Positions 51,943 through 61,180 of a stretch of DNA of 64,000 nt are shown piece by piece (position 1 is the first letter of the stretch; the number at the start of each line of letters is the position of its first letter). Under the pieces are notes generated by a model. The model saw only the letters and a program-made list of their open reading frames with translations. It did not search any database and was not told where the DNA came from. Origin of the DNA: an uncultured Pirellula sp. (GTDB lineage: Bacteria > Planctomycetota > Planctomycetia > Pirellulales > Pirellulaceae). The stretch covers positions 1 through 64,000 of the forward strand of contig CAITIE010000121.1 of assembly GCA_903892355.1 (NCBI GenBank). The letters run 5' to 3'. The translations under genes and the position numbers were made by a program.

Positions 51943-53454
51943 ATGTTTGCTCCAGGTCAAAACAGAAAAACGCGTCAAACCACTCAAGCCTTCGCTTGCG
52001 CCGCGCGATGCTACGCGAGGACATGGAGAATTGCGATTGCAGCGACCTTGCGAAGAGCAGCGAGTCTGAGGCCGGTAACTATCGCCGTGATCATTGCTGC
52101 GATGACCACAATCGCTGCATTTCTGCCCAGCAGATTGCTGGGTGACGAGGTCCGTATCCTCCATTCCGAGGTGGACGGGTTGTCCGAACGGATTGCGATC
52201 ATCGATGAGGCTCGCACCTCTGTTGATGTCGCGTACTACGAAATTCACGACGATGAGTGCACAGGCCAATTCCTAGCCTCGCTGGTGCGGGCCGCGAATC
52301 GAGGCGTCCGAGTTCGCTTTCTTTGCGATGGGCATTTGGCGACGAACAACATGCCCAAGGCGTTGATGGAACTGCTGATCGAACGAGGTGTCTGTATCCG
52401 CGAGTTCCCCGCCGATACCCGCTATCGCGTGGAGTTAGGTCGACAACGACTGCACGACAAACTGGTCATCGTGGATGGGCAAACCCTTTTGACCGGCGGT
52501 CGTAACCTAACCAGCGAGTACTACGGCATCAGCCCCCGCATTTGCATCGATCGAGACATCATGCTCGTCGGACATGCCGCGTCGCATGCCGAAGCTTACT
52601 TTCAAACACGATGGTCGGATCCACGATCGCATCAGCCAACCCTCACGCGCGAGGAGAAATCCAAAGTCGTCGAGAAGCAAGTCCACGCGCAGTGGAACAC
52701 CATGCCTCGTTGCCAAGCCAAACTCGAGGCGAGCGAATGGTTGGCGGCGTGCGAGATCGCTCCCTTGGCGGCAAAGAACAGCTGCCTGACACAAACCTCA
52801 TCGCAACTCCATCGCGTCCCCTCGGAATGCGTGCAGTTCCTCCATGATTTCAGCAACCGCGACTGTGGAGCCAATGCGATTTGTATGAAGAACACCAAGC
52901 AGGCACCGGGAACCATTTCCTCGCAACTCCTCGCGGAAATACGCCGCGCTCGATGCTCGATCGAGATCGAGTCTCCTTACTTTGCAATTACCCATCAACT
53001 AAAGGGATTGCTGATCGATGCGGAGGCGCGAGGGGTTCGGGTCCGGGTCTTGACCAATTCCTTAGAGTCGACCGACCAAATCCCAGCCCAAGCGGGTTAC
53101 GCAAACCAGAGACGCGCGTTGCTACGCGGTGGGATCGAACTCTATGAACTTCGAGGCCGTGATACGTTGCATGCCAAGTCGATGGTGGTCGACGGCGAGA
53201 TTGCAATGATCGGTTCTTACAATTTTGATGTGCTCTCCGAAACCCGAAGCTCCGAAGTCGCATTGCTCCTTCGCGATCGCGCCGTTGCAGCCGAACTGCT
53301 CGAATCGATTTCGCTTCATCGATCTCAAGCGACCGAAGTCCGTCTCGGAGATCTCTTGCGCCATGAAGCTCGCGAGAGCAACGTACCGATGAAGGACCTC
53401 CGCGAGTTCCAGCGGCTCCGACTCGCCGCACCGTTCATCAAACCCTATTTATAA
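51943..53454 (+). CDS. Phospholipase D family protein (cardiolipin-synthase-like)
   Basis: A 503-residue protein with two complete HKD motifs: HDKLVIVD (His171, Lys173, Asp178) and HAKSMVVD (His410, Lys412, Asp417). A hydrophobic segment at about 43-62 (RPVTIAVIIAAMTTIAAFLP) anchors or exports it. The spacing of the motifs fits phosphatidyltransferase/cardiolipin synthase enzymes, but nuclease or phospholipase activity is not excluded. The ATG at 51943 is preferred over the TTG at 51829. It is not obviously co-transcribed with lpxB. Confidence 0.88.
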   Translation: MFAPGQNRKTRQTTQAFACAARCYARTWRIAIAATLRRAASLRPVTIAVIIAAMTTIAAFLPSRLLGDEVRILHSEVDGLSERIAIIDEARTSVDVAYYEIHDDECTGQFLASLVRAANRGVRVRFLCDGHLATNNMPKALMELLIERGVCIREFPADTRYRVELGRQRLHDKLVIVDGQTLLTGGRNLTSEYYGISPRICIDRDIMLVGHAASHAEAYFQTRWSDPRSHQPTLTREEKSKVVEKQVHAQWNTMPRCQAKLEASEWLAACEIAPLAAKNSCLTQTSSQLHRVPSECVQFLHDFSNRDCGANAICMKNTKQAPGTISSQLLAEIRRARCSIEIESPYFAITHQLKGLLIDAEARGVRVRVLTNSLESTDQIPAQAGYANQRRALLRGGIELYELRGRDTLHAKSMVVDGEIAMIGSYNFDVLSETRSSEVALLLRDRAVAAELLESISLHRSQATEVRLGDLLRHEARESNVPMKDLREFQRLRLAAPFIKPYL

Positions 53455-53611
53455 AGCTCTACCGCCGAAGCAGTGGGTAGCCGCTCGCTATGCAGCTTGG
53501 CTTCGTACGTTCCAGTTGGATCGAGCCGAATGATGCATACGGATCGAACCACGGATGTCACCGATGGCACGGATGACGAAGGCTTTGTGTTGCACAATCT
53601 AAAATCAACGC

Positions 53612-53665
53612 TATCCGTGGTATCCGTGGTATCCGTGGTATCCGTGGTATCCGTGGTATCCGTGG
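53612..53665. repeat. 9-base tandem repeat, six exact units
   Basis: tatccgtgg is repeated six times without change, starting at 53612. It is the most regular array in the window. Confidence 0.97.
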
Positions 53666-53707
53666 TAAATCAACTCTTTGGCGTTGGCTCGAGGACGCTG
53701 AAGCCAT

Positions 53708-53742
53708 AAAAAAACTCCACAAGGTTTCCCCTGTGGAGTTTT
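53708..53742 (-). terminator. Terminator after the lipoprotein/DUF1559 genes
   Basis: AAAACTCCACA (53711-53721) pairs with TGTGGAGTTTT (53732-53742). On the minus strand a T tract follows (from the A run at 53708-53714), so it fits the end of the DUF1559 and lipoprotein transcript. Confidence 0.85.
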
Positions 53743-53828
53743 GATTTTTGTCGATTTGTTTGTCACGAATCTGGAGTCGTCGAGCTCAATGACCGAGGTC
53801 GAGGAGATTCAGCATCCGTCCGAAATCT

Positions 53829-54011
53829 TTAAGGATTCGGAGCTGGGTTAGCCGAAGTCGTAGGACCGCCACTACCCATCTTGACCATGCCTGGATCCTT
53901 GAGCGCTTTTTCGTCGAAGCCAGGCTTCTTCGCAGGATCTTCTCCTGCACACCCTGTAACGACTGCTGTCAAAAGTCCTACCATGCACATGCTAGAAACA
54001 TACTTTTTCAT
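53829..54011 (-). CDS. Small lipoprotein
   Basis: A 60-residue protein with a lipobox: the signal MKKYVSSMCMVGLLTAVVTG ends at Cys21, which would be lipidated. The mature part is only 40 residues, rich in Lys, Asp, Gly and Pro (PGFDEKALKDPGMVKMGSGG). AAAGGTG precedes the ATG. Small lipoproteins of this form follow many DUF1559 genes in Planctomycetes; the two lie 46 bases apart on the same strand here. Confidence 0.85.
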   Translation of the reverse strand: MKKYVSSMCMVGLLTAVVTGCAGEDPAKKPGFDEKALKDPGMVKMGSGGPTTSANPAPNP

Positions 54012-54057
54012 CGAACAAACACCTTTCTCGTGGTGGGAGGTTATCTCGATTCAGGGA

Positions 54058-55089
54058 CTATTCGCGTGGGTCAACAGTGATGTTGTTGTCCGCGATCGCA
54101 TTGAGGCGCAAGTATACACCGTAATCCACGTTTGAACTGAAGGTGCTCGTGCTACCGTCTGCATAGGCAGCTTGGATCATTGGACCGTGGAAGCTGGAGG
54201 TTCCCGGCCATTCGGTGTTGACACCCCACGCACAAATGTAAGTTGGCTCATACGCGTAAGGTGTTGGTCGGAACCATGATCCCGCTTGCTTGTAGCCGCT
54301 GCCATCCACTTCCCAGCCACGATTGGTTCCACCTTCGTTGGTTCCCGAACCAGCGTGCGAGAAACCGACGAACGCTGCGCGGAATACCCCATCTTGGAAC
54401 GGAGCGCGTCGCTTACCGGTCGAGGTTGTCATGAACGGCCCACCACCAAAATTGGCGCTGTCCGTTTCCGCGACCACCATCGTCGTGGAAGTACCATCGG
54501 TAAGATCTTTTTGTCCGTGTTGTCGTGTTGGAGCAAACAATCCAGACAAATCTCCCGCATTAGCAATACCCATTGCTGGCCCACCCCAACCTGGTCCGAC
54601 GCCAGCATCTGGCCACCAGTGGAAACCTTGGCTACCGGCATAACTTGTCGGTGCAATCTGATGCGCTGCATAAACCTTCTCTGTATTCGCATCCGATGGG
54701 CACAAAAGGTTGGCAACCTTGGTTCCAACAATCGGTTGGCCCCAAACGCGCAAACCGTAGTTCACTTGATTGAAGAGTGGGCCTTGTTCCATCTGTGGCA
54801 AAATCGATCCGAGCCACGTGTGATTGTAGGCGTGAGCATACGTTGGACCACGGCCCGTTCCATAATTGACGGCCATCGGGAATCGCTTGTAAGCGCTTTC
54901 GTAGTTTTGAAGCGCCAAAGCCACTTGTCGAATGTTGCTACCGCACGACATACGACGAGCCGCTTCGCGAGCCGCTTGAACCGCTGGCAACAACAAACCA
55001 ACCAAGATACCTATGATCGCGATAACCACTAACAACTCGACTAGGGTGAACCCCCGTCGTGCACGCAGAATTGAAGATCTGTTCCTCAT
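54058..55089 (-). CDS. DUF1559 domain protein with prepilin-type N-terminus
   Basis: A 343-residue protein. The N-terminus RRGFTLVELLVVIAIIGILV is a type IV prepilin/pseudopilin cleavage and methylation motif, followed by the family-specific LPAVQAAREAARRMSCGSNI. The middle carries NYGTGRGPTYAHAYNHTWLG and FNQVNYGLRVW, and the C-terminus has the DG-type end (AAYADGSTSTFSSNVDYGVY). These proteins are greatly expanded in Planctomycetes and are probably surface pseudopilin-like structures. It is transcribed with the lipoprotein gene. Confidence 0.97.
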   Translation of the reverse strand: MRNRSSILRARRGFTLVELLVVIAIIGILVGLLLPAVQAAREAARRMSCGSNIRQVALALQNYESAYKRFPMAVNYGTGRGPTYAHAYNHTWLGSILPQMEQGPLFNQVNYGLRVWGQPIVGTKVANLLCPSDANTEKVYAAHQIAPTSYAGSQGFHWWPDAGVGPGWGGPAMGIANAGDLSGLFAPTRQHGQKDLTDGTSTTMVVAETDSANFGGGPFMTTSTGKRRAPFQDGVFRAAFVGFSHAGSGTNEGGTNRGWEVDGSGYKQAGSWFRPTPYAYEPTYICAWGVNTEWPGTSSFHGPMIQAAYADGSTSTFSSNVDYGVYLRLNAIADNNITVDPRE

Positions 55090-55619
55090 CGAAAGGAGTC
55101 TCCCTGAAAAGAATGAAGAGAAAATGAATATTTGACGGCAATCACCACAAAGAATCCCCTTACGAGGCTCTTATAAAAGAATTAAACCCGTAATCAATGT
55201 AATGGTTTCGCAATTCTTGAGTCAATCGAATTGGGGGGTTGCCAAGAAAAATACAATGCAAATCGGCGAATCACTGTATCAGCTGCAATCATTCAAGTCA
55301 CGATCAGAGACCCTAATTCAGCCCCCAAACGGGTCTCGCTCGGTGGCTGTTCCGCCCGTCTTCAAGGTTGCATTTCGAGGTGCCTCTCGCCTCGATGATG
55401 ACGACTCCGATCCGAAGGGATCGATCGCACTCTACAAACCTTTGACTCCGTAATCGCTTTCCAAAAAACGCGTAGACGCCAAGGAATTTGCTCCTAAGCT
55501 ATGGAGAAGCGTCGACAAGATACCGCGTGATCCCAGTCCGATTCGCCGGTAAAACCACCAAGAGAAATCCGCGACGCTATCCCTTCTCCGAACTTGTCGC
55601 CAACGGGTTGTCCGCATCG
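55090..55619. other. Divergent intergenic region
   Basis: This separates the DUF1559 gene (minus) from the TPR gene (plus). An 83-codon plus-strand frame at 55202-55453 lacks any family signature, so I do not call it. The AT-richer stretch at about 55160-55200 (ataaaagaattaaacccgta) may include the DUF1559 promoter. Nothing else is recognisable. Confidence 0.5.
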
Positions 55620-56978
55620 ATGAACCTACTTTCTCGAAAAGCCAGCCCGATCCGTCTGCTACTTTTGCTGGCCGTTTTGTTACCTCTCTCTTGGTTCGCT
55701 TGGCAAAGAAATCAATTCAACTCCGCTTTGTCAAACGCGCAGCGGTTGATCCTGAATCAGGAAAATTTTTGGGCGATCGAGTCGCTGCGGAAGACCGAAC
55801 AACGGTTTGGCTTCCACCCAGAAACATCCCTGCTGATGGCTCGCGCGAATCGCTACTTGGGGAAATCCGACGAGTTCCGACGCTCTTTGGACCACGCCAT
55901 CGATGCCGGTTTGCCAGCGAAACGCGCCCAGCAAGAGGAGCTCCTCTACAAAGCTCAACGGGGCGAACTTCCTGATGTGGTTCTCCAAATGAGCAAGCTG
56001 ATGCAGGAATCGGAGGACCAGTTCGAAGCCGCTTCGATCGCGCTTTCTTATGGCTTACTTGTCCGAAATGACTACGCGGGCATCAACGATGTCTTGATGC
56101 TGTGGCAATCGCATGACCCGAAATCACCGTGGATACCACTATTTCGTGGGATGATCTTGTTATCGCGACGCGAATGGAAAGGGGCTCGCGATCTGCTTGA
56201 ACCTGCACGCGAAAGCAACCCCAGCTTTGTACCGTTCTATGCCAACCTCGGAACCGCATACCTGGGCCTCAATGAAAGCGAAAAGGCCGTTCGCGTCTTG
56301 GAACGATACCTTGAAAGCCTTCCAGACGATGCGGATGCTTCCTTAAAACTCGCTAGCGCCCTGCGCCAAACGGGTCGATCCCAGGAGGCGCTCCAGGTTC
56401 TCATGAGGGTTGTTCCCAAGGGGGAACCGCCACACGACATCCTCTTGGAAATTGCGAAAATCAACGTTGAGAACGGGGAAAGCCAACAAGCCATCGATCG
56501 GTTGGCGGGTATTGCTCGCTCATGGCCCGAAGACGTCCCGGTCGCGACGGTGCTGAGCCAAGCCTACCAGCAGCTCGGTGACGAAGAAAAAGCGACGCTT
56601 TACGCGACGTTTGCCGACCAAGGACAAAAAGAATTGACGAGCGCCGATGAAAAACTGTTTGCTCTCCTGAGCCAGCCACAACGCTCTGCGAAAGCATGTT
56701 ATGAACTTGGTCACATCCTGCTTCACAAACAATCTCGACTTCATGGGGTTTACTGGTTAGAAGCTGCCCTAAAAATCGATGAAGGTTTCATCCCCGCCCA
56801 CCAAGACATGATCACCTTTTACACGCGAACCAACCAACCGCAACTCGCCGCAGTTCACCAGCGCTACATCGATCGCTTGACGAGTACCGATCGCCCAAAT
56901 AACACAGGCGGAAAAAATGGATCGGGGGCGGGCGATTCGGGTACCACGCAAAACCCAACAGGGTTATCGCAACCATGA
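55620..56978 (+). CDS. Membrane-anchored TPR protein
   Basis: A 452-residue protein with an N-terminal hydrophobic anchor (RLLLLLAVLLPLSWFAW) and a chain of tetratricopeptide repeats (for example FVPFYANLGTAYLGLNESEK, DADASLKLASALRQTGRSQE, DVPVATVLSQAYQQLGDEEK, HGVYWLEAALKIDEGFIPAH). The ATG at 55620 gives this anchor cleanly. The gene ends with ATGA, overlapping the start of the CRTAC1-like lipoprotein gene, so the two products are made together and probably work in one envelope complex. Confidence 0.88.
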   Translation: MNLLSRKASPIRLLLLLAVLLPLSWFAWQRNQFNSALSNAQRLILNQENFWAIESLRKTEQRFGFHPETSLLMARANRYLGKSDEFRRSLDHAIDAGLPAKRAQQEELLYKAQRGELPDVVLQMSKLMQESEDQFEAASIALSYGLLVRNDYAGINDVLMLWQSHDPKSPWIPLFRGMILLSRREWKGARDLLEPARESNPSFVPFYANLGTAYLGLNESEKAVRVLERYLESLPDDADASLKLASALRQTGRSQEALQVLMRVVPKGEPPHDILLEIAKINVENGESQQAIDRLAGIARSWPEDVPVATVLSQAYQQLGDEEKATLYATFADQGQKELTSADEKLFALLSQPQRSAKACYELGHILLHKQSRLHGVYWLEAALKIDEGFIPAHQDMITFYTRTNQPQLAAVHQRYIDRLTSTDRPNNTGGKNGSGAGDSGTTQNPTGLSQP

Positions 56979-58780
56979 TCCCTATCCGGATGCAGACGCT
57001 CCGCACACCTATTCGCTTGATCGCACTCTTAGGAATATCGCTAGGAGGTTTAGCTGTAATTGGATCTGGATGCAGTCGTTCATCGCCAAACGCCACCTTC
57101 GATCGACGAGACCCACCGAAAAACGGCGAGTCCACCCAACCGGATTCCGCAGACCGTTTCGATTTTGCAGAGGTTCCTGAGGCTCTTCCGGCAAGCATCT
57201 TTCGCGATGGCAATGAAGCGGGACTGTTCGCATTGCTCGAAACCACCGGAGGTGGAAACGCCATCTTCGACTTCGATCGGGATGGACAACTCGACGTCCT
57301 CGGCTCGGGCGGTGGATACGCCGATGTTCCTGCCAAACGGATGTTAGGGCACAACGGCCATCTCTATCGCGGGCTCCGCGAGTTCGCATTTTTGGACACC
57401 ACCAACGCCTCCCGCATCGACCTTTCGCGTCACTTCAATGCAGCGATCATCGCCAGCGATTACGACAACGATGGCTTCACCGATTTTCTAGCTACCGGCT
57501 ACGACGCGATCCAATGGTTTCACAACCAAGGGGACGGGACGTTTGAGCAAGTGACCATGATCGAGGACACTCGCTGGAGCAGCAGTGCTGCGATGCTCGA
57601 TGCCGACGGAGACGGGGATCTCGATCTCTACGTCGTCCATTACGCGGACTGGTCTTTCGATCACAATCCGTTTTGCCCATCGCATGCCGACCCCAATCGA
57701 CGCGACTACTGTGGGCCAACCGATTTCTCGGGGCTGAGCGATTCCCTTTATGAAAACATGGGAGACGGTACGTTCATCGAGCGGACACAGGAATGCCTGG
57801 ACCCGATCGCACTGCGTGGGCTGGGAGTTCTCGCCGCCGATCTGGATGGGGATCGCGACACGGATATTTATGTCGCCAACGACGTTGAGCAGAACTTGCT
57901 CTACCGCAACGACACCCTTACGGGTTCCACCGTTCGCACCTCCACCGGCGCCCCAAGCCCGAATGCCTGGACGAACAAGCACTGGACCGAAATGGGACGG
58001 CGATCCGGGGTCGCATGCGACGACAAGGGAAGGCCCGAAGGGAGCATGGGGATCGCTCTCGGTGATTTCAATCTGGATGGCAAACTCGACCTTTGGGTCA
58101 CCAATTACCAAAACGAGCTGAACGCTCTCTATCGCAACAACGGGAATTTGAGCTTCGCGTATGCATCGAAAAATGCCCGCATCGCGGCTACCGACGAATC
58201 GAGCGTCAGCTGGGGAACCGCCTTTCTCGATGCCGATCTCGACGGGGACGAAGACCTCGTCGTGATCAACGGCCATTTAGAACGCTACTCGAGCTACTAC
58301 CAGCAGCGCCCTCAATTCCTCGAGAACGTCGATGGCAAGTACTTCACGCTCAGCCATCCAGAGTCGGAGTATTTTCGACAAGCCCAATCTGGGAGAGGTT
58401 TGGCCATCGCGGACTTCAATCGCGATGGACGCATGGACTTTGTAGTCACACGCATCGGCGCACCCCATGCCCTGGTGCAGAATCGTTCCAAGCCGCTCGG
58501 CCGATATCTAACCGTGCGGCTGGTGGGTAGCGTGAGCAACCGCGATGCGATCGGAGCGACGATCACGTTGCAAGTGGGCGACCGAGCATGGGTCCGTCAA
58601 GTTATCGGTGGTGGCTCGTATGCATCCACCAGCGATCGCGCGATCCATTTTGGAATCCCGAACCATCTCGAAGGCAACCAAGGCCAATTGAAGATCGCAT
58701 GGCCTAGTGGATTGGACACTATCATCACCGTAGACTCGTGGGAGCAAGAGCTAATAGCGATTGAATCGCAAACGCCCTAG
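56975..58780 (+). CDS. CRTAC1/ASPIC-UnbV family lipoprotein with FG-GAP/VCBS repeats
   Basis: A 601-residue lipoprotein (lipobox VIGSGC, Cys33). Calcium-binding FG-GAP repeats with the D-x-D/N-x-D-G pattern recur: IFDFDRDGQLDVL, ASDYDNDGFTDFL, MLDADGDGDLDLYVV, AADLDGDRDTDIYVAND, LGDFNLDGKLDLWV, FLDADLDGDEDLVV and IADFNRDGRMDFVV, giving a seven-bladed propeller. The C-terminal ASPIC/UnbV domain (RYLTVRLVGSVSNRDAIGAT, GGGSYASTSDRAIHFGI) completes the family. It is exported and Ca-dependent; the function is unknown. It starts in the stop codon of the TPR gene. Confidence 0.93.
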   Translation: MIPIRMQTLRTPIRLIALLGISLGGLAVIGSGCSRSSPNATFDRRDPPKNGESTQPDSADRFDFAEVPEALPASIFRDGNEAGLFALLETTGGGNAIFDFDRDGQLDVLGSGGGYADVPAKRMLGHNGHLYRGLREFAFLDTTNASRIDLSRHFNAAIIASDYDNDGFTDFLATGYDAIQWFHNQGDGTFEQVTMIEDTRWSSSAAMLDADGDGDLDLYVVHYADWSFDHNPFCPSHADPNRRDYCGPTDFSGLSDSLYENMGDGTFIERTQECLDPIALRGLGVLAADLDGDRDTDIYVANDVEQNLLYRNDTLTGSTVRTSTGAPSPNAWTNKHWTEMGRRSGVACDDKGRPEGSMGIALGDFNLDGKLDLWVTNYQNELNALYRNNGNLSFAYASKNARIAATDESSVSWGTAFLDADLDGDEDLVVINGHLERYSSYYQQRPQFLENVDGKYFTLSHPESEYFRQAQSGRGLAIADFNRDGRMDFVVTRIGAPHALVQNRSKPLGRYLTVRLVGSVSNRDAIGATITLQVGDRAWVRQVIGGGSYASTSDRAIHFGIPNHLEGNQGQLKIAWPSGLDTIITVDSWEQELIAIESQTP

Positions 58781-58836
58781 TTAGTGTGCGGCATCTCGCC
58801 GAAAACCAAGCCCAACAAGCCCAACTTTTTCTGAGA

Positions 58837-59664
58837 CTACGCTTTTTTCCGGAACTGCTCGAGCAATCGGCCGGGGCTGCCCATGATGTTGTATCCCGAG
58901 TCGACGTGGAGTATTTCGCCGGTGATGCCGTTGCTGTAGGAACTCAGCAGGTACGATCCCGATCGCCCTACTTCTTCGTGAGTAACACAACGACCGAGGG
59001 GCGCCACGTAGTCGTAGTACTCTTGCATTTCCCCGACCCCAGCCGCAACGCCCGCTAGTGTTTTGAGTGGACCGGCGCTGACCGCATTAACACGGATACC
59101 GCTGGGGCCCATGTCATAAGCGAGATAACGAACGGTGGCATCGAGCGCCGCCTTGCAAATCCCCATCACGTTGTACCCCGGAACGCATTTCTCGCCCCCG
59201 AAGTAGGTCATGGTCAAAACCGACGCATCGCTATTCAAAATCGGACGAGCCGCATTGGTGACCGAGATCAAACTATAAACGCTGACATCCATCGCTAACT
59301 TGAACCCTGCGCGACTGGTCTCGACCGTATCGCGGGTCAAATCGTCGCGATCGGCGAATGCGATCGAGTGGAGCAGGAAGTCGATCTTACCGAGTTCACG
59401 ACCAGCCATCTCCATAAACTCGTTCACCTGCGCGTCGTCTTGAACGTCCAGAGGCTTTAGAAATGCTGTTTGCGAAGGATACGCATCGACGCACTTGGAG
59501 ACACGCATTCGGTTCTTCTTCTTTTCATCATCCGCCTTGTCGGGCAAATGGGAGAAGCCGCACACGCCACCTTGGTCCATGATCTCTTTGGCGATTGCCC
59601 ATGCGATCGAGCGATCGTTAGCGACCCCGAGGATCAAGCCTTTCTTTCCTTCGAACAACTTCAT
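58837..59664 (-). CDS. fabI: Enoyl-[acyl-carrier-protein] reductase (NADH)
   Basis: A 275-residue short-chain-dehydrogenase-type enzyme for the last step of fatty acid elongation. GLILGVANDRSIAWAIAKEI binds NADH, and FLLHSIAFADRDDL and the Tyr164-x6-Lys171 pair in GYNVMGICKAA form the active site. VNAVSAGPLKTLAGVAAG is the substrate loop. The frame extends three codons to a TTG at 59673, but the ATG at 59664 (MKLFEGKKGL) is the normal start. It converges with the CRTAC1-like gene. Confidence 0.96.
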   Translation of the reverse strand: MKLFEGKKGLILGVANDRSIAWAIAKEIMDQGGVCGFSHLPDKADDEKKKNRMRVSKCVDAYPSQTAFLKPLDVQDDAQVNEFMEMAGRELGKIDFLLHSIAFADRDDLTRDTVETSRAGFKLAMDVSVYSLISVTNAARPILNSDASVLTMTYFGGEKCVPGYNVMGICKAALDATVRYLAYDMGPSGIRVNAVSAGPLKTLAGVAAGVGEMQEYYDYVAPLGRCVTHEEVGRSGSYLLSSYSNGITGEILHVDSGYNIMGSPGRLLEQFRKKA

Positions 59665-59791
59665 AGAACCCAAGCCTTTCGTAGCGATAAGTAGCGTTCT
59701 GCGGGGAACCGTTCGGTACCCGCCATCAAGGTATCACCAGCCTGAACTCGCACTGCGAATGCCGACTGGCCAAACGTAGAGTAACGATCGA

Positions 59792-61096
59792 TCAACAAAC
59801 TCCACAACCCCCATCTTTATCCGAGGAGTCACGGGGGGCACACTCGGCACCGATGAGTTCTTCGCGGGATAGCTCATCAGGCGAGGAAGCATTGCGGGCC
59901 GCTTGTTGGGTTTCGAGGATCGCGTCCAAATCCGATTGTCGCGGGAAGTATTTCTCAACCACAGCGTAGAATTGGTCTTGGGTCTCTACGCGGGAGATGT
60001 GGGCTCGAAAGTGGCGTGCGCCCGGTTTGCTTTGAGCATAGCAACATGCAAATTTTCGCATCAACATGGTACCGCGATGCGCCCCGAATCGCTCGACCAC
60101 CAAATCGTAGTGGTGCAACATGATTTCCCGCTGCTGGTCGATCGTAGGATCTGGCGGCACTGGACGCCCTTCGAGCGCCGCAGCGGCTTGCGCGAACAAC
60201 CATGGCTTGCCCAGCGAAGCCCTCGCGATCATGATCCCATCGACGTTGTAATGTTCGAAGGCATGGACGACTTGCTCTGCCGTTTCGAGATCCCCATTGC
60301 CGATGATCGGCATCCGATTCAGATGCTGCTTGATCTCGGAGATCCTATCCCAATCCGCGGAGCCCTTGAAAAAATCTTCCGCAGTCCGACCGTGCACCGT
60401 AAGGGCCGCGGCTCCCGCTCGCTCGACCGTCTTAGCGACATTGATATAGTTCATCGAATCGCGGGTGCACCCCAATCGCATTTTCGCAGTAACGGGTGTC
60501 GGGTGGCAGGCTTCCACCAATCGGGAGATGATCGCGTACATGCGATCTGGGTCTCGAAGCAAGTACGATCCGCTATGGGCTTTTTCTGTGACTTGCTTGA
60601 CCGGACATCCAAAATTGATGTCGACGACACTGACCTGATACTCCTCGACCAACCGACGTCCAACTTTGGCCATCGTCTCAGGGTCGTTGTCCCAAATCTG
60701 CACCGCGAGAGGTCTCGGCTCGTCCTTGATCCCCCACAACCGATCCGGATGTTCGCAATCATGTTCGTCGAGCCACACAAAACCGCGAGCGTTGACCATC
60801 TCGGTCGCTTGCAGCCCGGCTCCTCCAAACTCGCGAACAATCTGCCGAAACGCAAAATTCGTGTAGCCCGCCATAGGGGCTTGGAAGATCGGTGGGTAGA
60901 CTTCCAAGTCGCCGATTTGGATCGGAGAAAGCGTCCGGGAGAGCCGAGGCTGCGAACCGCCTTGCTCATTCCTATTCCCATGGCCTGTGTTTTCATAGCC
61001 CGAGTTTTCATCACCCGGGGCACCGGCATCCGACCTGGGTTTTGACCCAGGATTCGCTTCGAAGTTCGCAACAGGTGATCCGGGAAGTGAGTCCAT
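59792..61096 (-). CDS. dusB: tRNA-dihydrouridine synthase (DusB-like)
   Basis: A 434-residue flavoenzyme that reduces uridine in tRNA. The TIM-barrel markers FQAPMAGYTNFAFRQIVREF, VDINFGCPVKQVTEKAHSGS (catalytic Cys), TAKMRLG and VHGRTAEDFFKGSADW are clear, with NGDLETAEQ in the FMN-phosphate region. It has about 55 extra N-terminal residues rich in Gly, Asn and Glu before the conserved core, and a short cysteine-containing tail (DGGCGVC). The start is uncertain for that reason. No neighbour is functionally linked. Confidence 0.9.
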   Translation of the reverse strand: MDSLPGSPVANFEANPGSKPRSDAGAPGDENSGYENTGHGNRNEQGGSQPRLSRTLSPIQIGDLEVYPPIFQAPMAGYTNFAFRQIVREFGGAGLQATEMVNARGFVWLDEHDCEHPDRLWGIKDEPRPLAVQIWDNDPETMAKVGRRLVEEYQVSVVDINFGCPVKQVTEKAHSGSYLLRDPDRMYAIISRLVEACHPTPVTAKMRLGCTRDSMNYINVAKTVERAGAAALTVHGRTAEDFFKGSADWDRISEIKQHLNRMPIIGNGDLETAEQVVHAFEHYNVDGIMIARASLGKPWLFAQAAAALEGRPVPPDPTIDQQREIMLHHYDLVVERFGAHRGTMLMRKFACCYAQSKPGARHFRAHISRVETQDQFYAVVEKYFPRQSDLDAILETQQAARNASSPDELSREELIGAECAPRDSSDKDGGCGVC

Positions 61097-61180
61097 GCGT
61101 AATAATTTAACCGCTCCACCCGCTTCCCCCTAGCCCAACCACCCCTCTTCCACCAACCCGCCGTATCAGCGACTCCACCC

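Larger units (their letters stand above)
53455..53828. other. Non-coding region with palindromic and tandem repeats
   Basis: Around 53543-53578, ccacggatgtcaccgatggcacggatgac is the inverse of the tandem array at 53612-53665, giving an inverted-repeat layout like the element at 226-318. The terminator at 53708 follows. A plus-strand frame through the array encodes a repetitive Val/Ser string and is not a gene. Confidence 0.6.

Noticed and set aside
53473-53709. 78-codon plus-strand open frame with repeated Val-Val-Ser
   Set aside because: The product is only the translation of a 9-base tandem array and has no independent support.
55202-55453. 83-codon plus-strand open frame
   Set aside because: No family motif or context suggests a gene, and it lies in a promoter-bearing gap.
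59903-61045. 380-codon plus-strand open frame
   Set aside because: It is antisense to the dihydrouridine synthase gene, whose motifs are complete.
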